A stretch of 64,000 nucleotides of DNA, taken from assembly GCA_900170005.1 (NCBI GenBank), contig LT827128.1:1856168-1920167 (forward strand), in the 5' to 3' direction. Numbering within the stretch: the stretch's first letter is position 1; each line of letters starts with the position of its first letter. Below are positions 51,683 through 61,308 of the stretch, piece by piece. The position numbers were made by a program, and so were the translations under genes. The notes under the pieces were generated by a model, which did no database searches, was not told where the DNA came from, and was given only the letters and a program-made list of their open reading frames with translations. This DNA is from Gordonibacter massiliensis (ex Traore et al. 2017) (lineage in GTDB: Bacteria > Actinomycetota > Coriobacteriia > Coriobacteriales > Eggerthellaceae).

Positions 51683-53134
51683 CTACTGCGCTTCCACGTC
51701 GATGGGCGCCCGCTTCGCCGCCTCTCGCTCGCGCTTGCGGCCGCGCCACCAGCGCGACAGGCTGTGCACCAGCCATTCGACCAGCGGGATGGTGAGGAAC
51801 GCCACCCAGGCGGGATGCCACTGGTTCAGCACGAACGCCATGTAGCAGAACCACGCGGTGACGCCGATCGGGTACGCGCCCTCGATGAGCGGCGCGATGC
51901 GGCGGCGGCCGATGGCGTGCCCGATCATGTAGTACACGGGAATGGTGAAGAACAGGAACAGCCCCATGCCCCACGCCCCGTTGAAGATGCCCAGCAGCAG
52001 GTACGCCAAGATCACGACAAGCGGATACGGAAACCGCGCCCACGACTTCTCGAACGTGCGCAGATAGTGCTTGCGCACGGGGATGGTGCGCCCCACTTCC
52101 GGGCCGTACTTCGCTTTCGCGTCGTCGAGCGTGTCGAAGCGCTCGCCGTTCACCGTGTAGCCGCAGGGGTCGTACCAACGATCCTCGTGGATGTGACCGT
52201 ACCCGTAACGGTCGTGCGCGTCGCGCCAATCGTCGAAGTGCTCGCCGTTGATGACCACCCCGTCGCCGTCGATGACAACCTCGTTGCCGTCGTCGTCCTC
52301 GAGCGTGCACCGGCTGTCGCCGCCGTTCTTCGGCGCGTCGCGCTCTTGACGGGCGCCGTCTTTTCCGTACCACGCGCGGGCGGCACGATGGTCGCGCTCC
52401 CGCGGGTCGTCCTCGTCGCACCAGGCTTCGGCCGCAGCGCGCCAATCGCCGTCCTGCGAGCCGGAGGCCTCCTTCACATGGATGCCGTCCCAACCCACGT
52501 GCACCTCGTCGCCCTTCTTCGAATCCTTCACGTGCACGCCGTCGCGCCACGACACATGAACGTAGTCGTCGCCGTCGAGCACGTGAATACCGCCCAAGCC
52601 GATGCGCACTTTCGAGTTCTTGCCACCCGCGCCGCCGGTCTCGGAGGAAGCCGGGTCAGCCGCTCCCCCGTCGCTCGCGCTCCCAGCCGACCCTACCGCA
52701 GCGGCGTCCGTTGCCTGCGCAGCGTTCGAAGCAGGAGTTCCGTCCGCCGCACCCGAGCCCGATCCCGCGGGTTGCGCGGTCGCAGAGTTCGCGCCCGACG
52801 CGACGGAGGATCCCGTAGCTCGCGCGCCGGAATCGGCCGTCGCAGCGGCGGCGGATCCTGCCACGCCGGCGGCCGCCGCGCGTTCGGCTGCGCGGTCAAC
52901 GGCCTCGAACGCCACGTCGTCGCGCATCTCGTCGTCCACGTACAAAAGCTCGTCGAGCGACACTCCATAGAGCTGCGCCAGCGCGATGAGGTTGTCGGTG
53001 TCGGGAGACGACTCCGAGCGCTCCCACTTCGACACGGCCTGGCGCGACACGCCCAGCTTCTCAGCCAGCGCTTCCTGCGACAATCCCGACTGCTTGCGGC
53101 GCGCCGACAGGCGCTGGGCGATCTCGACGTTCAT
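51683..53134 (-). CDS. XRE-family regulator with Ala-rich linker and membrane C-terminus
   Basis: 483 residues. Residues 1-65 are the helix-turn-helix (LGVSRQAVSKWERSE, then DTDNLIALAQLYGVSLDEL). Residues about 80-175 are low-complexity Ala/Gly/Ser. A His/Asp-rich central region (about 180-360) has repeated GIHV-type segments and several DD-HR stretches that might bind metal. Two to four hydrophobic helices (about 375-455) end it. This is probably a membrane-tethered regulator; the target is unknown. The paralogue is at 1-430. A palindrome AATTCCA...TGGAATT lies at 53210-53225 upstream. Confidence 0.82.
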   Translation of the reverse strand: MNVEIAQRLSARRKQSGLSQEALAEKLGVSRQAVSKWERSESSPDTDNLIALAQLYGVSLDELLYVDDEMRDDVAFEAVDRAAERAAAAGVAGSAAAATADSGARATGSSVASGANSATAQPAGSGSGAADGTPASNAAQATDAAAVGSAGSASDGGAADPASSETGGAGGKNSKVRIGLGGIHVLDGDDYVHVSWRDGVHVKDSKKGDEVHVGWDGIHVKEASGSQDGDWRAAAEAWCDEDDPRERDHRAARAWYGKDGARQERDAPKNGGDSRCTLEDDDGNEVVIDGDGVVINGEHFDDWRDAHDRYGYGHIHEDRWYDPCGYTVNGERFDTLDDAKAKYGPEVGRTIPVRKHYLRTFEKSWARFPYPLVVILAYLLLGIFNGAWGMGLFLFFTIPVYYMIGHAIGRRRIAPLIEGAYPIGVTAWFCYMAFVLNQWHPAWVAFLTIPLVEWLVHSLSRWWRGRKREREAAKRAPIDVEAQ

Positions 53135-53209
53135 GGTTGCGAGCCCTTTCTCGTTTCGTTCATCATAGCGTACTCAAAAGGGTACGGTTGCGGGAATCGC
53201 CGCGCGACC

Positions 53210-53225
53210 AATTCCAGTTGGAATT
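53210..53225. promoter_or_regulatory. Palindrome upstream of the XRE gene
   Basis: 7-bp arms AATTCCA and TGGAATT around 2 bases, 76 bp upstream of the start. Possible operator; the sequence is unlike that at 541-559. Confidence 0.35.
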
Positions 53226-53410
53226 TTCCGCAATTATTGGTTGCGGGGCATCTGAGCTGGGGAAACGATATGCAAACAATTTCACAAGACTCCCCGTAAA
53301 GCGGAAAGCGCCTGATGCGGCCCGCAGTATCAGGCCGCTAAGAAGCGGACGTCTGAAGAACGAAACCGGTGCAGCGGCGCGTAGATAGCGCCGCCGCGCC
53401 TGCCGGCGGC

Positions 53411-55069
53411 TCACTTCCTGCGCGCGATGTCCACGACCACCCATATGGACAGGATGGCGGCCCCCAGGTACCCGAAGAACGACAGCACCGGCACGCCCAG
53501 CAAACGCGGCTCCATGGTGGAATTCGCCAACAGGCTCGAGCCCACGAACAGTCCCGCGATGATGATGCCGATGGTCAGGCGGTTCACGATCTTGCCCAGA
53601 TGCGTGAGCGGCGCCTCGGCACCCAGCATCTCGGTGTTCACCTTCAGCTGCCCACGCGTGAGCATCTTGAGCGCCTCGCCGGTGTACTGCGCGGCGTCCA
53701 GCGTGCCGCGCGCGGACGAGCGCAGCGCCAGTGCCAGATCCTCCATGGCGCTCACCAGTTCGTCGCCCTGGTTCTTCGTGCGCTGGATGTGCGCGTTGAT
53801 GATGGACACCACGTTCTCGTTCGGAATGAACGGCAGGATGGTGCCCTCCAGCGTTACCAGGCCGCGTGACACGCTGGTGATGGACGGCGGCAGCGTGACC
53901 TTGCACGAGCGCGTGAGCATGAGGATGTCGTTCAGGAATTGCCCGATATCGATGTCGCCCACGTCGCACGATCCGTAATCGTCCAGCAACAGATCGAGGT
54001 CGGCGAGGAAGCGCGTGTGGTCGATAGCCGCGTTGTCCTTCGCGATGGCGAAGGCGAGCAGCGCGTCCTTGAGCTCGGTGGCGCTCTGCATGCCCACGGC
54101 CTGGATGATGTTGCCGAAACCGGCGCGGTCACGCGGGGACAGGCGGCCCATGATCCCCAAGTCGATATAGACGATCTTCCCGTTGCGGATGAGCAGGTTG
54201 CCGGGATGCGGGTCGGCGTGGAAGAACCCGTGGTCGAGGATCTGTGTGGCGTAGTTGTCGAGGATCTTCTCGCCGATCTCCTCCAAGTCGTAGCCGGCGG
54301 CGCGCAGCCGGTCGGTCGCCAGGATGGGGATGCCGTCGATATACTCCATGACCAGCACGTACTCGCCGCAGAGTTCCGGATACACCCGCGGGCAGTCGAT
54401 GAACGCCACGTCCTTGTTCAGCTGCGCGAACTCCTCGAGGTTCGCGGCCTCGCGAGCGAAGTCCGTCTCCTCCAGAAACGTGGCCCACAGCTCCTCAACC
54501 ACGTCGCGCAGGTCGAGCATCTGCTCGTCCTTCATGAAGCGCGAGGCCTGGCGAGCCACCATGCGCATGATGTCGATGTCGAGCGCCATGGTGGCCTTCA
54601 CGCCAGGACGCTGGATCTTCACGGCCACGACCTCCCCGCTCGCCAGGCGCGCCTTGTGCACCTGCGCGAGCGAGGCGCTGCCGAGCGGCGTGGGATCGAT
54701 GGCGTCGAAGATGTCGCCCTGGCGTTCGCCGTAGATGTCATCGAGGGCGGCAAGCATCTGGTCGAACGGAAGCGGATCGCATTCCATCTGCAGCTTCGCC
54801 AGTTCGTCGCAGTAGGCCTTCGGCAGGATCTCCGAGCGCGTGGACAGCGTTTGGCCGATCTTCACGAAGCTGGGGCCCAGATCCTCCAGCATGGCGCGGA
54901 ACGATTCGGGCGAGAAGCCGCGCAGGAAATGGTGCCGCTGCAGGATGGAGTAGATCTCCCGCAGCCGGCGCGTGCGCGTCTTGCGGCTGAGGTTGAACCG
55001 CCCTTCGGGGTCGATCTCCGCGCCGGAGCTGAAGAAGTATTTGAGCAGCGTGTTATCGGCCATGGCCAT
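53411..55069 (-). CDS. UbiB/AarF (ABC1) family atypical kinase
   Basis: 552 residues. The ABC1 signature KxGQ appears as PSFVKIGQTLSTRSEILP. It is followed by the Ala-rich loop LGSASLAQVHKARL, VAVKIQRPG (kinase Lys), LVMEYIDGI, HADPHPGNLLIRN (catalytic loop) and YIDLGIMG (metal Asp). Two C-terminal helices (LTIGIIIAGLFVGSSLLA and VPVLSFFGYLGAAILSIWVV) anchor it. UbiB proteins are ATPases needed for isoprenoid quinone synthesis or distribution, here presumably menaquinone. It lies downstream of the phasin-like gene, 35 bp apart. Confidence 0.9.
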   Translation of the reverse strand: MAMADNTLLKYFFSSGAEIDPEGRFNLSRKTRTRRLREIYSILQRHHFLRGFSPESFRAMLEDLGPSFVKIGQTLSTRSEILPKAYCDELAKLQMECDPLPFDQMLAALDDIYGERQGDIFDAIDPTPLGSASLAQVHKARLASGEVVAVKIQRPGVKATMALDIDIMRMVARQASRFMKDEQMLDLRDVVEELWATFLEETDFAREAANLEEFAQLNKDVAFIDCPRVYPELCGEYVLVMEYIDGIPILATDRLRAAGYDLEEIGEKILDNYATQILDHGFFHADPHPGNLLIRNGKIVYIDLGIMGRLSPRDRAGFGNIIQAVGMQSATELKDALLAFAIAKDNAAIDHTRFLADLDLLLDDYGSCDVGDIDIGQFLNDILMLTRSCKVTLPPSITSVSRGLVTLEGTILPFIPNENVVSIINAHIQRTKNQGDELVSAMEDLALALRSSARGTLDAAQYTGEALKMLTRGQLKVNTEMLGAEAPLTHLGKIVNRLTIGIIIAGLFVGSSLLANSTMEPRLLGVPVLSFFGYLGAAILSIWVVVDIARRK

Positions 55070-55104
55070 GGGCGACCGCTCTTTTCACGAGAGCGCGGGC
55101 GCGG

Positions 55105-55503
55105 CTAGGCACCGGGCGTCTGGGGCGTGGCGGGAGTCTCGCCTTCGGCGGGCTGCTCGGCCGGCGCCGGCTCCGCATCGACGGGCGACGCGTCCCCCAC
55201 TTCCGCGGACGCGGGCTTCGCGTTCGCCTTGGCGACGAACTCGGCGGCCTTGGCAGCAAACGCCGCGCGCTCCTCGGGCGTCATGACGGCCATGCGCGCC
55301 TCGAGGGCGTCGAAACGCACCGTCTGCGCCACGTCTTCGGCCTTGTGCTTCAGCTCGGTGTTGATCTGCTTGCCCTGGTCGACCGTGAGCTCGCCTTTGG
55401 AGATGAGCTGATCCACCAGCTCCTTCGATTTCTCGGCGGTGATGGCCATCGCGCCGATGCCCGCCAGGAAGATGTCCTTGAATCCGTCGCCTATGGTAGC
55501 CAT
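55105..55503 (-). CDS. Phasin-like protein
   Basis: 132 residues from ATG 55503, preceded by AAGGAGG. An amphipathic helical region (FKDIFLAGIGAMAITAEKSK and KELVDQLISKGELTVDQGK) resembles phasins and related coiled-coil proteins. A Pro/Ala/Glu-rich tail (about 100-132) ends it. The longer open frame upstream has no ribosome site. Phasins coat polyhydroxyalkanoate granules, but this small type is often found beside UbiB/AarF genes and may act as its partner. It is probably co-transcribed with it. Confidence 0.75.
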   Translation of the reverse strand: MATIGDGFKDIFLAGIGAMAITAEKSKELVDQLISKGELTVDQGKQINTELKHKAEDVAQTVRFDALEARMAVMTPEERAAFAAKAAEFVAKANAKPASAEVGDASPVDAEPAPAEQPAEGETPATPQTPGA

Positions 55504-55867
55504 GAGAGCCTCCTTTTTCGCGCGATTCAGCCCGCGCGCCGCAGCGCCGCCGGGCTCGTAGAACCATGATGCACCAATTCTCCGAAAAGGGCAATGCGAG
55601 GTGGGAAGTCGTCGGAAAATGGGAAGAACGGAAACGCACGCCGGAAAGCCAGCTCGAAAAATGGACCACCTGTTCGCGCCGAACCAACCCGCAAGAGCAC
55701 GAAACCCGCAGGATGGAACCGCCCCGTAGGGGCGCTCTCCAGAGCGCCCGTTCGCGCAAAGCGCGAAAACACAGCCGCGGAAGCACACGCAACCTGCGAG
55801 CCATCGCCGTCGCAAACATTCGCGCAAAGCGCAAAACGCAGCCATGGGGCACCGACGTCGTGCGCCC
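55504..55867. other. Gene-free region with palindromic repeats
   Basis: No gene supported. It holds a hairpin with arms GGGCGCTCT (55730-55738) and complement (55741-55749), and the palindrome TTCGCGCAAAGCGCGAA (55751-55767), repeated in part at 55819-55832. These look like REP-type intergenic repeats. Confidence 0.55.
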
Positions 55868-56893
55868 CTACAACCTCTCGTAAGCAGCCTGCGGCTGGGA
55901 TACACCGAGCTGCGGCACCGCGACCGAGGCGGACGTCGTCGCATCCGCGAGCGCCGAAACCGGATCCGCCGCAGGCGCCGTCCCCTTCCCCACCGCCTTC
56001 CCAGACGGAGAGGCCGCACGGGAATCGACCCACGTCTCCGCCACCACGCACACGACGATGATCGCCGCGCCCACGAGGCCCATCGCGGAAAGCGTCTCGC
56101 CGAGGACGCCCCACGAGAACAGCGCCGTGAAGATGGGCTCGCCGGTGAGCAGCATGGACACGGTGGAGGACGGCAGGCGCGTCAGCGCCATGTTCTGCAA
56201 GGCGAACGTCAAACACGTGCTGGCCAAGGCGAGGAACGCCACGACGCCCCAGGCCAAGGGCTGCACCGCATCTGCGTCGAACGGCTTGTCGAACAACAGC
56301 GCGCCCGCGAGCGACGCGGCGAACGTGACGAATATCTGCGTGCCCGACACCGTGACCACGTCCAGGCGGGCCAGCCCCCGCTCTCCGAACACGAGCGCGC
56401 CGGCCAGCGACACGGCCGTGAGCAGTCCGCAGAACTCGCCCCAGCCGAACGTGAACGACCCGCCGCTCGAGCACAGCAGGTAGAGCCCTCCCACCACGGC
56501 CACCTGGAACGGCAGGTGCGCCAGCCGGTAGCGGCGACGCGTTACAAAGGCTGCGAGGATGGGCGTGAACACCACGGGAAGCGCCATGAGGAAGCCCACG
56601 TTCGTGGCGGTGGTCAAGTCGAGCGCCACGTTGCAGGAGATGTAGGACACCGCCATGCACAGCGCCGCCGGAAGCCAGTCCGCGAGGCGCGCGCCCTTGA
56701 GCCCGCGCACGATGCGCGGCCCGAACAGCACCGCGAACACCGCGCTCGCCAGCCCGAAGCGGACGGCGAGCGCCCACATGGGCGAGATGCTGTCGTAGGC
56801 GAGCTTCGTGAAGGCGCTGCCCGATCCGAAGATGATGGTTTGCAGCACGACGCTGGCAACGCATATTCCCCGTATGTCCATGAGTCGGGCCAT
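55868..56893 (-). CDS. DMT-superfamily (EamA) exporter
   Basis: 341 residues with ten predicted helices in two EamA repeats. It opens LQTIIFGSGSAFTKLAYD and has the closing motif SMLLTGEPIFTALFSWGVLGE in the second repeat, which is typical. The last 45 residues are a polar Ala/Ser/Pro tail. Substrates of this family (amino acids, metabolites, drugs) cannot be told from sequence. It is divergent from the LysR gene, with 283 bp between them, so the regulator may control it. Confidence 0.87.
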   Translation of the reverse strand: MARLMDIRGICVASVVLQTIIFGSGSAFTKLAYDSISPMWALAVRFGLASAVFAVLFGPRIVRGLKGARLADWLPAALCMAVSYISCNVALDLTTATNVGFLMALPVVFTPILAAFVTRRRYRLAHLPFQVAVVGGLYLLCSSGGSFTFGWGEFCGLLTAVSLAGALVFGERGLARLDVVTVSGTQIFVTFAASLAGALLFDKPFDADAVQPLAWGVVAFLALASTCLTFALQNMALTRLPSSTVSMLLTGEPIFTALFSWGVLGETLSAMGLVGAAIIVVCVVAETWVDSRAASPSGKAVGKGTAPAADPVSALADATTSASVAVPQLGVSQPQAAYERL

Positions 56894-57176
56894 GTCCCGC
56901 CTCCTCTCGAGCGATTCGCCTTCCCGACCGACGAAGGCTCCCGCAAGGGAAAGCGTCGGCGTCGGCCGCCTTTTCAGCGCAACGCAGCCGCCCCGGCCCT
57001 GCGGGGTGCCCTAAAGCGTTGTTCTGGTGTATCTGCATGGTAGTGCTCATGCAATTGAAAGTAAAACGAGAGTTTCTTTAAAGAAATGAAAGAATCACTT
57101 GTTAACGCAGATAGAGCATCCCATACTGGAGCGAACGGAAGGGACGGGCGGCGAACGGCGCAGGAGGGAGGCCCGC

Positions 57177-58088
57177 ATGGCGAACCAGAAGTACGAGGCG
57201 TTCGTGAAAGTGGCCGAGACCGGCAGCTTCAAGGAGGCCGCGCGCGAGCTGGGCTACACCCAGGCGGGCGTGAGCTACCTGGTGGGCGCGCTGGAGAAGG
57301 AGCTGGGGATGCCGCTGCTCGTGCGCGACTACGGCGGCGCGCACCCCACCGCCGACGGCGCCGACCTGCTGCCGTGGGTGCAGGAGGCGTGCGGCGCCGA
57401 CCGCCGGCTCGCCGCGCGCGCCGCCGAGCTCAGGCACTTGGAGGGCGGGTCGGTGCGCGTTGCCGCGTTCACCAGCACGGCCATCCAGTGGCTGCCCGGC
57501 ATGGCGCGTGAGTTCGAGCGGCTCCACCCGGCCGTCGACCTGGACATCGTCTGCATGGACGACCAAGACCGCCTGGAGGAGATGGTGTGGGACGGCGAGG
57601 CGGACGTCGGCTTCGCCGTGCTGCCCGTCAAGCGGGCCCTGCGCGCGGTGCCGCTCGCCCGCGACCCGCTGCTCGTGGTGGTCGCCCCCGACCACCCGCT
57701 GGCGGGGGCTGATCGCTTCCCCGTCTCGGCGCTGGCGGGCGAGCCCTACGTGAGGCTGGAGAGCGGCGTGCACTCCGAGATGGACGAGCTCTTCCGCCGA
57801 AACGCCGTCGAGCCCAAGGTGCGCTTCACCATAGACAGCGACTACGCCGTCATGTCGCTGGTGAGCGCGGGCCTGGGCTTCAGCGTGCTGCCCGCCCTCA
57901 TCCTGGGCAACGCCCCCTTCCCCCTGGCGAGCCTGCCGCCCGAGGTCCCCACCGACCGCGAGATAGCCCTCTGCATGCGCTCGGAGGAGACGGCCAGCGC
58001 CGCCGCGAGGGCGTTCGCGCAGGTGGCGGAGGGGTGGGTAGAGGGGAATCGGCGCACAGGCATTAGGGAAACGCGCATGCAGCCTTGA
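57177..58088 (+). CDS. LysR-family transcriptional regulator
   Basis: 303 residues from ATG 57177, with GGAGGGAGG upstream. Helix-turn-helix in residues 1-60: KYEAFVKVAETGSFKEAARE, LGYTQAGVSYLVGALEKELG. The effector-binding domain (about 90-295) includes GSVRVAAFTSTAIQWLPGMA and VSAGLGFSVLPALI. The effector is unknown. LysR proteins often regulate a divergent neighbour, which here is the EamA exporter. Confidence 0.9.
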   Translation: MANQKYEAFVKVAETGSFKEAARELGYTQAGVSYLVGALEKELGMPLLVRDYGGAHPTADGADLLPWVQEACGADRRLAARAAELRHLEGGSVRVAAFTSTAIQWLPGMAREFERLHPAVDLDIVCMDDQDRLEEMVWDGEADVGFAVLPVKRALRAVPLARDPLLVVVAPDHPLAGADRFPVSALAGEPYVRLESGVHSEMDELFRRNAVEPKVRFTIDSDYAVMSLVSAGLGFSVLPALILGNAPFPLASLPPEVPTDREIALCMRSEETASAAARAFAQVAEGWVEGNRRTGIRETRMQP

Positions 58089-58380
58089 TCGGTCTCGTCC
58101 TCATCGGAATGCAAGAGTCAAACGACATTGAAGCGAACGCGGCCTCTATTCCAACAAGACAATGTTCGTGAACCGCACGGCCAACCCGGTGACTACCGAA
58201 TACATAGACTCCGAAACGGAGCTTTCGAACTGGTTTACCTGAACCCAAGAGCACGTCCGTTTTTGACTTTAGACGTACATATCAGACTGCACGCTTTGAA
58301 GGTATTCGGCAGCTCGAATCAAACGCACAATCACCGCTTATAGGCAAAACCAGCTTCTTTTCGATTTTGCGCTTCGCTCA

Positions 58381-59490
58381 CTACGCCAGTGTCTTTCGCA
58401 CTTCTTCGATAACGTCGTCGCCTATCCGGGGCTTCATCACGCCCGCCGCCCAATCGACCTTGGGAACGAGCGAAGTGTCAGACGGGAGCATGATGTCGAT
58501 GAGACAAGGCTCGGCGTCGCGCAGCCATTCGACGTAGTCATCAAGCTGCTCGTAGGAAGAAAGGGTCGCCGCCTTGATGCCGTAAGCGCTCGCAACCTTT
58601 TCGAAGTTTGGAACGGAATAGCCGCTTTCGGCGGTCGTCTGCGCGAAGCGGTCATCGTGGTTGCTATGCTGGGTCTCGCTTATCTTCCCAAGAACCCTGT
58701 TGTTAACGACGAGGATCTTGACTGGCAGCTTTTCGCGCACTATAGCCTCAAACTCCTGTATGTTCATCTGCAGCCCGCCGTCTCCAACAATGCAGAACGT
58801 CGTTTCACCTCCTCTTGCGATAGAGGCACCAATGGCAAAGGGAAGCCCGCATCCCATTGAGCCGTATCCCCCTGCAATCAAAATCCTGCCCTCATCACCT
58901 TTGAGATGCAGAGATTGGGCACTCCAGCATTCATGCTGGCCGACGTCCACCGCGACGATGGGGTTGTCGGGAAGGAGATCGGATATCTTGCGGATGACCC
59001 GGTTGCCAACCTCGTTGTCGTAACTGGCGAGAATATCTTTGGCGGCAAAGCACTTGTTCTTCCATTCCGTATACTTCGGGATATCCTCTGCCAGCAATTG
59101 TCCAAGAAAGTCCTTCGCGTCCACAAGATGCTTTTCCTCATCGTCTCGCACCGACCGCGCAAGCTCGAACTCGTCTATGTCGGCGCGGACGATGCTCGCA
59201 TTCGGAGCAAAAGTTTCCGAATTGCGTCCGACCTGCCTGAGACCGAGGCGCGCTCCGACCGAGATGACGAAGTCGCACTCTGCAACGATCATGTTCGCAA
59301 CGCGGTTGCCGTGGGTGCCGATGAATCCGAGTTTGAGGTCGTCTTGGATCAGGTCGACCGCATTCATCGAAGTCAGGACGGGAATATCCGTCTTCCGCGC
59401 GAATTCGATCAAGAGCCCTTGGGCACCTGCCGACCGGACGCCGTTACCCGCGATCAATATCGGCTTGCTGGATGTCGAGTGGAAAATCAA
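58381..59490 (-). pseudogene. Thiamine-diphosphate enzyme (acetolactate-synthase-like), C-terminal part
   Basis: 369 codons from a TTG at 59490, with GGAGG 8 bases upstream. Carries the central domain (KPILIAGNGVRSAG) and the cofactor domain (VAVDVGQHECWSAQ, GYGSMGCGLPFAIGA, and GDGGLQMN...VVNN, the diphosphate-binding motif). It overlaps the N-terminal part by 47 bp in another frame. Homologues have a linker of a few dozen residues at that place, so a small deletion with loss of frame is likely. Translational restart as a two-chain enzyme cannot be excluded. It ends the glycan operon. Confidence 0.75.
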
Positions 59491-59977
59491 TCAAGACACC
59501 TCCCTTTCTTCCCAGAATGGCCGTGTTGTAGGCCATGGACACAATCTTCGGAAACTCGCCCGCGCTCTGAGGCGTCACGGAGTATTTCGTGACGCTGTCG
59601 GCAATCGAGACGATGTCCGTCTCTTGGAAGCCGTACTGTCTGAGCCCCGATGATCCCTTTATCTCCGTGCTGGGGGTGTTTCCGCTGATTCCCAGCATGG
59701 GAACGCTGTCGAACCAAGCATCGGCAAGTCCCCCCAAAGCATTGATGGCGCCGGGGCCCGACGTGGTGAAGTAAACGCCCACCTTCCCGCTGACGCGGGC
59801 GAAGCCGTCCGCCGCAAACGCGCACCCCTGCTCGTTGTAGCAAACGTGCACGGCGATAGCGTCCTTTCGTTTGTAAAGCGCGTCCATAAACGGGACGATA
59901 TACCCTCCCGCGAAGCCGAACACGTCCGTCACGCCCTGCCGTATCAAGAAATCGACCAAATATTCCGAACAATTCAT
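59444..59977 (-). pseudogene. Thiamine-diphosphate enzyme (acetolactate-synthase-like), N-terminal part
   Basis: 177 codons. Pyrimidine-binding domain: CSEYLVDFLIRQGVTDVFGF, the catalytic Glu in HVCYNEQGCAFAADG, TSGPGAINALGGLADAW, and the end PLDIQQADIDRG. It stops inside the region that should join the C-terminal part. It overlaps the upstream SDR gene by 4 bp (ATGA), so translation into it is normal and only the junction is broken. In a surface-glycan operon such an enzyme probably makes or modifies a sugar or alditol precursor. Confidence 0.75.
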
Positions 59978-60633
59978 GAGCCCACCTTTCCAGAGTGAGG
60001 GTCGAAGGACACCCGCTCTTCCTTCAGTAGATCTTCAACGTCCTCCTTGTGCACGTCTATATGCGAACCCGACGGGTATTCGCGTCTTACAGCTTTCATG
60101 ACCACCTTGGCGAAGTCCTCAGGAAGCAGGAGCGTCGATTGATCCTCGTCGGGATAGAGATTCTTCCTCATCTTCGTCTTCGTCCGTCCCGGCGAAACGG
60201 CGACCGCGTACAACCCATCCTCTGCCCAGCATTTCGTCGCCATGATGACGGCGGCCTTTGCGGCGCAGTACACGCTCCAATCCGCATGAACCTTGGTCGC
60301 GGCGGAGGAGCCGATATTGACGATGTCGAGAGCGGGATTCTTCTTCAACGCAACAGCCGTACAGTAGAAGGTTCCCCCAAGATTGACGTCGATGTGCTTC
60401 TTAATGTCCGCGAGATCCGCATGCCTGATCGACTGGGGGACGACGTAGCCCGCGTTGTTAACGAGGACGTCGGGGGCGAACCGCTGCATTGCCGTCTCGA
60501 CGCCGTCCCAGTCGGTGACATCCAACTCATCGCGTCCCAGCGCATAGACTTCGTAGCCGCCGTCGGCTTCCAATTCGGCGACGATCGCGCGGGCGATGTC
60601 GCCAAGCCCACCCGTGATGAGAACCTTTTTCAC
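59974..60633 (-). CDS. Short-chain dehydrogenase/reductase in the glycan operon
   Basis: 219 residues. NAD(P)-binding TGGLGDIARAIV, NNAG near residue 82, catalytic Ser in NIGSSAA and YCAAK. It overlaps the cytidylyltransferase by 4 bp and the thiamine-diphosphate gene by 4 bp, so all three are tightly coupled. In TarI/TarJ-like systems a dehydrogenase makes the alditol phosphate that the cytidylyltransferase activates; TarJ itself is a different family, so this is analogy only. Confidence 0.87.
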   Translation of the reverse strand: MKKVLITGGLGDIARAIVAELEADGGYEVYALGRDELDVTDWDGVETAMQRFAPDVLVNNAGYVVPQSIRHADLADIKKHIDVNLGGTFYCTAVALKKNPALDIVNIGSSAATKVHADWSVYCAAKAAVIMATKCWAEDGLYAVAVSPGRTKTKMRKNLYPDEDQSTLLLPEDFAKVVMKAVRREYPSGSHIDVHKEDVEDLLKEERVSFDPHSGKVGS

Positions 60634-61235
60634 AGCAGGTCTTCCCTTCCTTGCAAAATTCCCTCGATGACCGCAACATCGCGCGGGTAGGTCACTTTGA
60701 CCAAGTTGTCACCCGTTTCGATGAAGTGAGCCTTGATCCCGTACTCCTCGAACATGACGCGCGTCTCGTCCGTCATGTCAGCGTACTTACCCGTATCGTA
60801 GGCGGAAACGAGCTTATGGAAGTCGAAAGCCTGAGGTGTGAGCAACTCGTACATTTCATCCCTGTCAACATACGACCCGTCCCGCATGACCACAGTGTTG
60901 ACGAGAGGCATGACGTAAGCGGAAGAGGGCGCGGAATCGATCAGAAGCCGTTTCAGCTGCCCTACCGTCACCAAAGGTCTGGCGGCCTCAGCGATGACCA
61001 CACGGTTCGTCCTGGGATCCAAAGCCGATAGCCCAAGCTTTACGGAATCCGTCCGCGTGGCACCGCCCGGAAAGTCGATGCCGACCCTCACGATGTTTTC
61101 ATCGGAGCCGAGTGCCAACGCCGCCTTGTCGGAAACGCGTTTCCAAAGCGGCTTGCCCCGTAGCTCCAAATACTGCTTCCGGCCATGGAAGCGCTCGCCC
61201 CTGCCGCCAGCCAAGATGATTGCTCCGTGCTTCAT
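60630..61235 (-). CDS. IspD/TarI-type cytidylyltransferase
   Basis: 201 residues. The nucleotide-binding start ILAGGRGERFHGRKQYLEL has the Gly-rich loop, Arg and Lys expected for IspD or TarI. EAARPLVT, TPQAFDF and the later VKVTYPRDVAVIEG also match. IspD serves isoprenoid synthesis, whereas TarI-type enzymes make CDP-ribitol. The context of a CDP-glycerol-type transferase and an SDR favours a glycan role. First gene of a coupled set of three, 73 bp after the transferase gene. Confidence 0.87.
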   Translation of the reverse strand: MKHGAIILAGGRGERFHGRKQYLELRGKPLWKRVSDKAALALGSDENIVRVGIDFPGGATRTDSVKLGLSALDPRTNRVVIAEAARPLVTVGQLKRLLIDSAPSSAYVMPLVNTVVMRDGSYVDRDEMYELLTPQAFDFHKLVSAYDTGKYADMTDETRVMFEEYGIKAHFIETGDNLVKVTYPRDVAVIEGILQGREDLL

Positions 61236-61308
61236 GCGATCATGTTCTTCCTATTTTTAGACGCCATCCTCACGGACATGCAATCGAGTGCTCCCGCCCG
61301 ACTAGCCA

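Noticed and set aside
58381-59977. Programmed ribosomal frameshift in the thiamine-diphosphate gene
   Set aside because: No slippery run at the overlap, and the missing linker points to a deletion.
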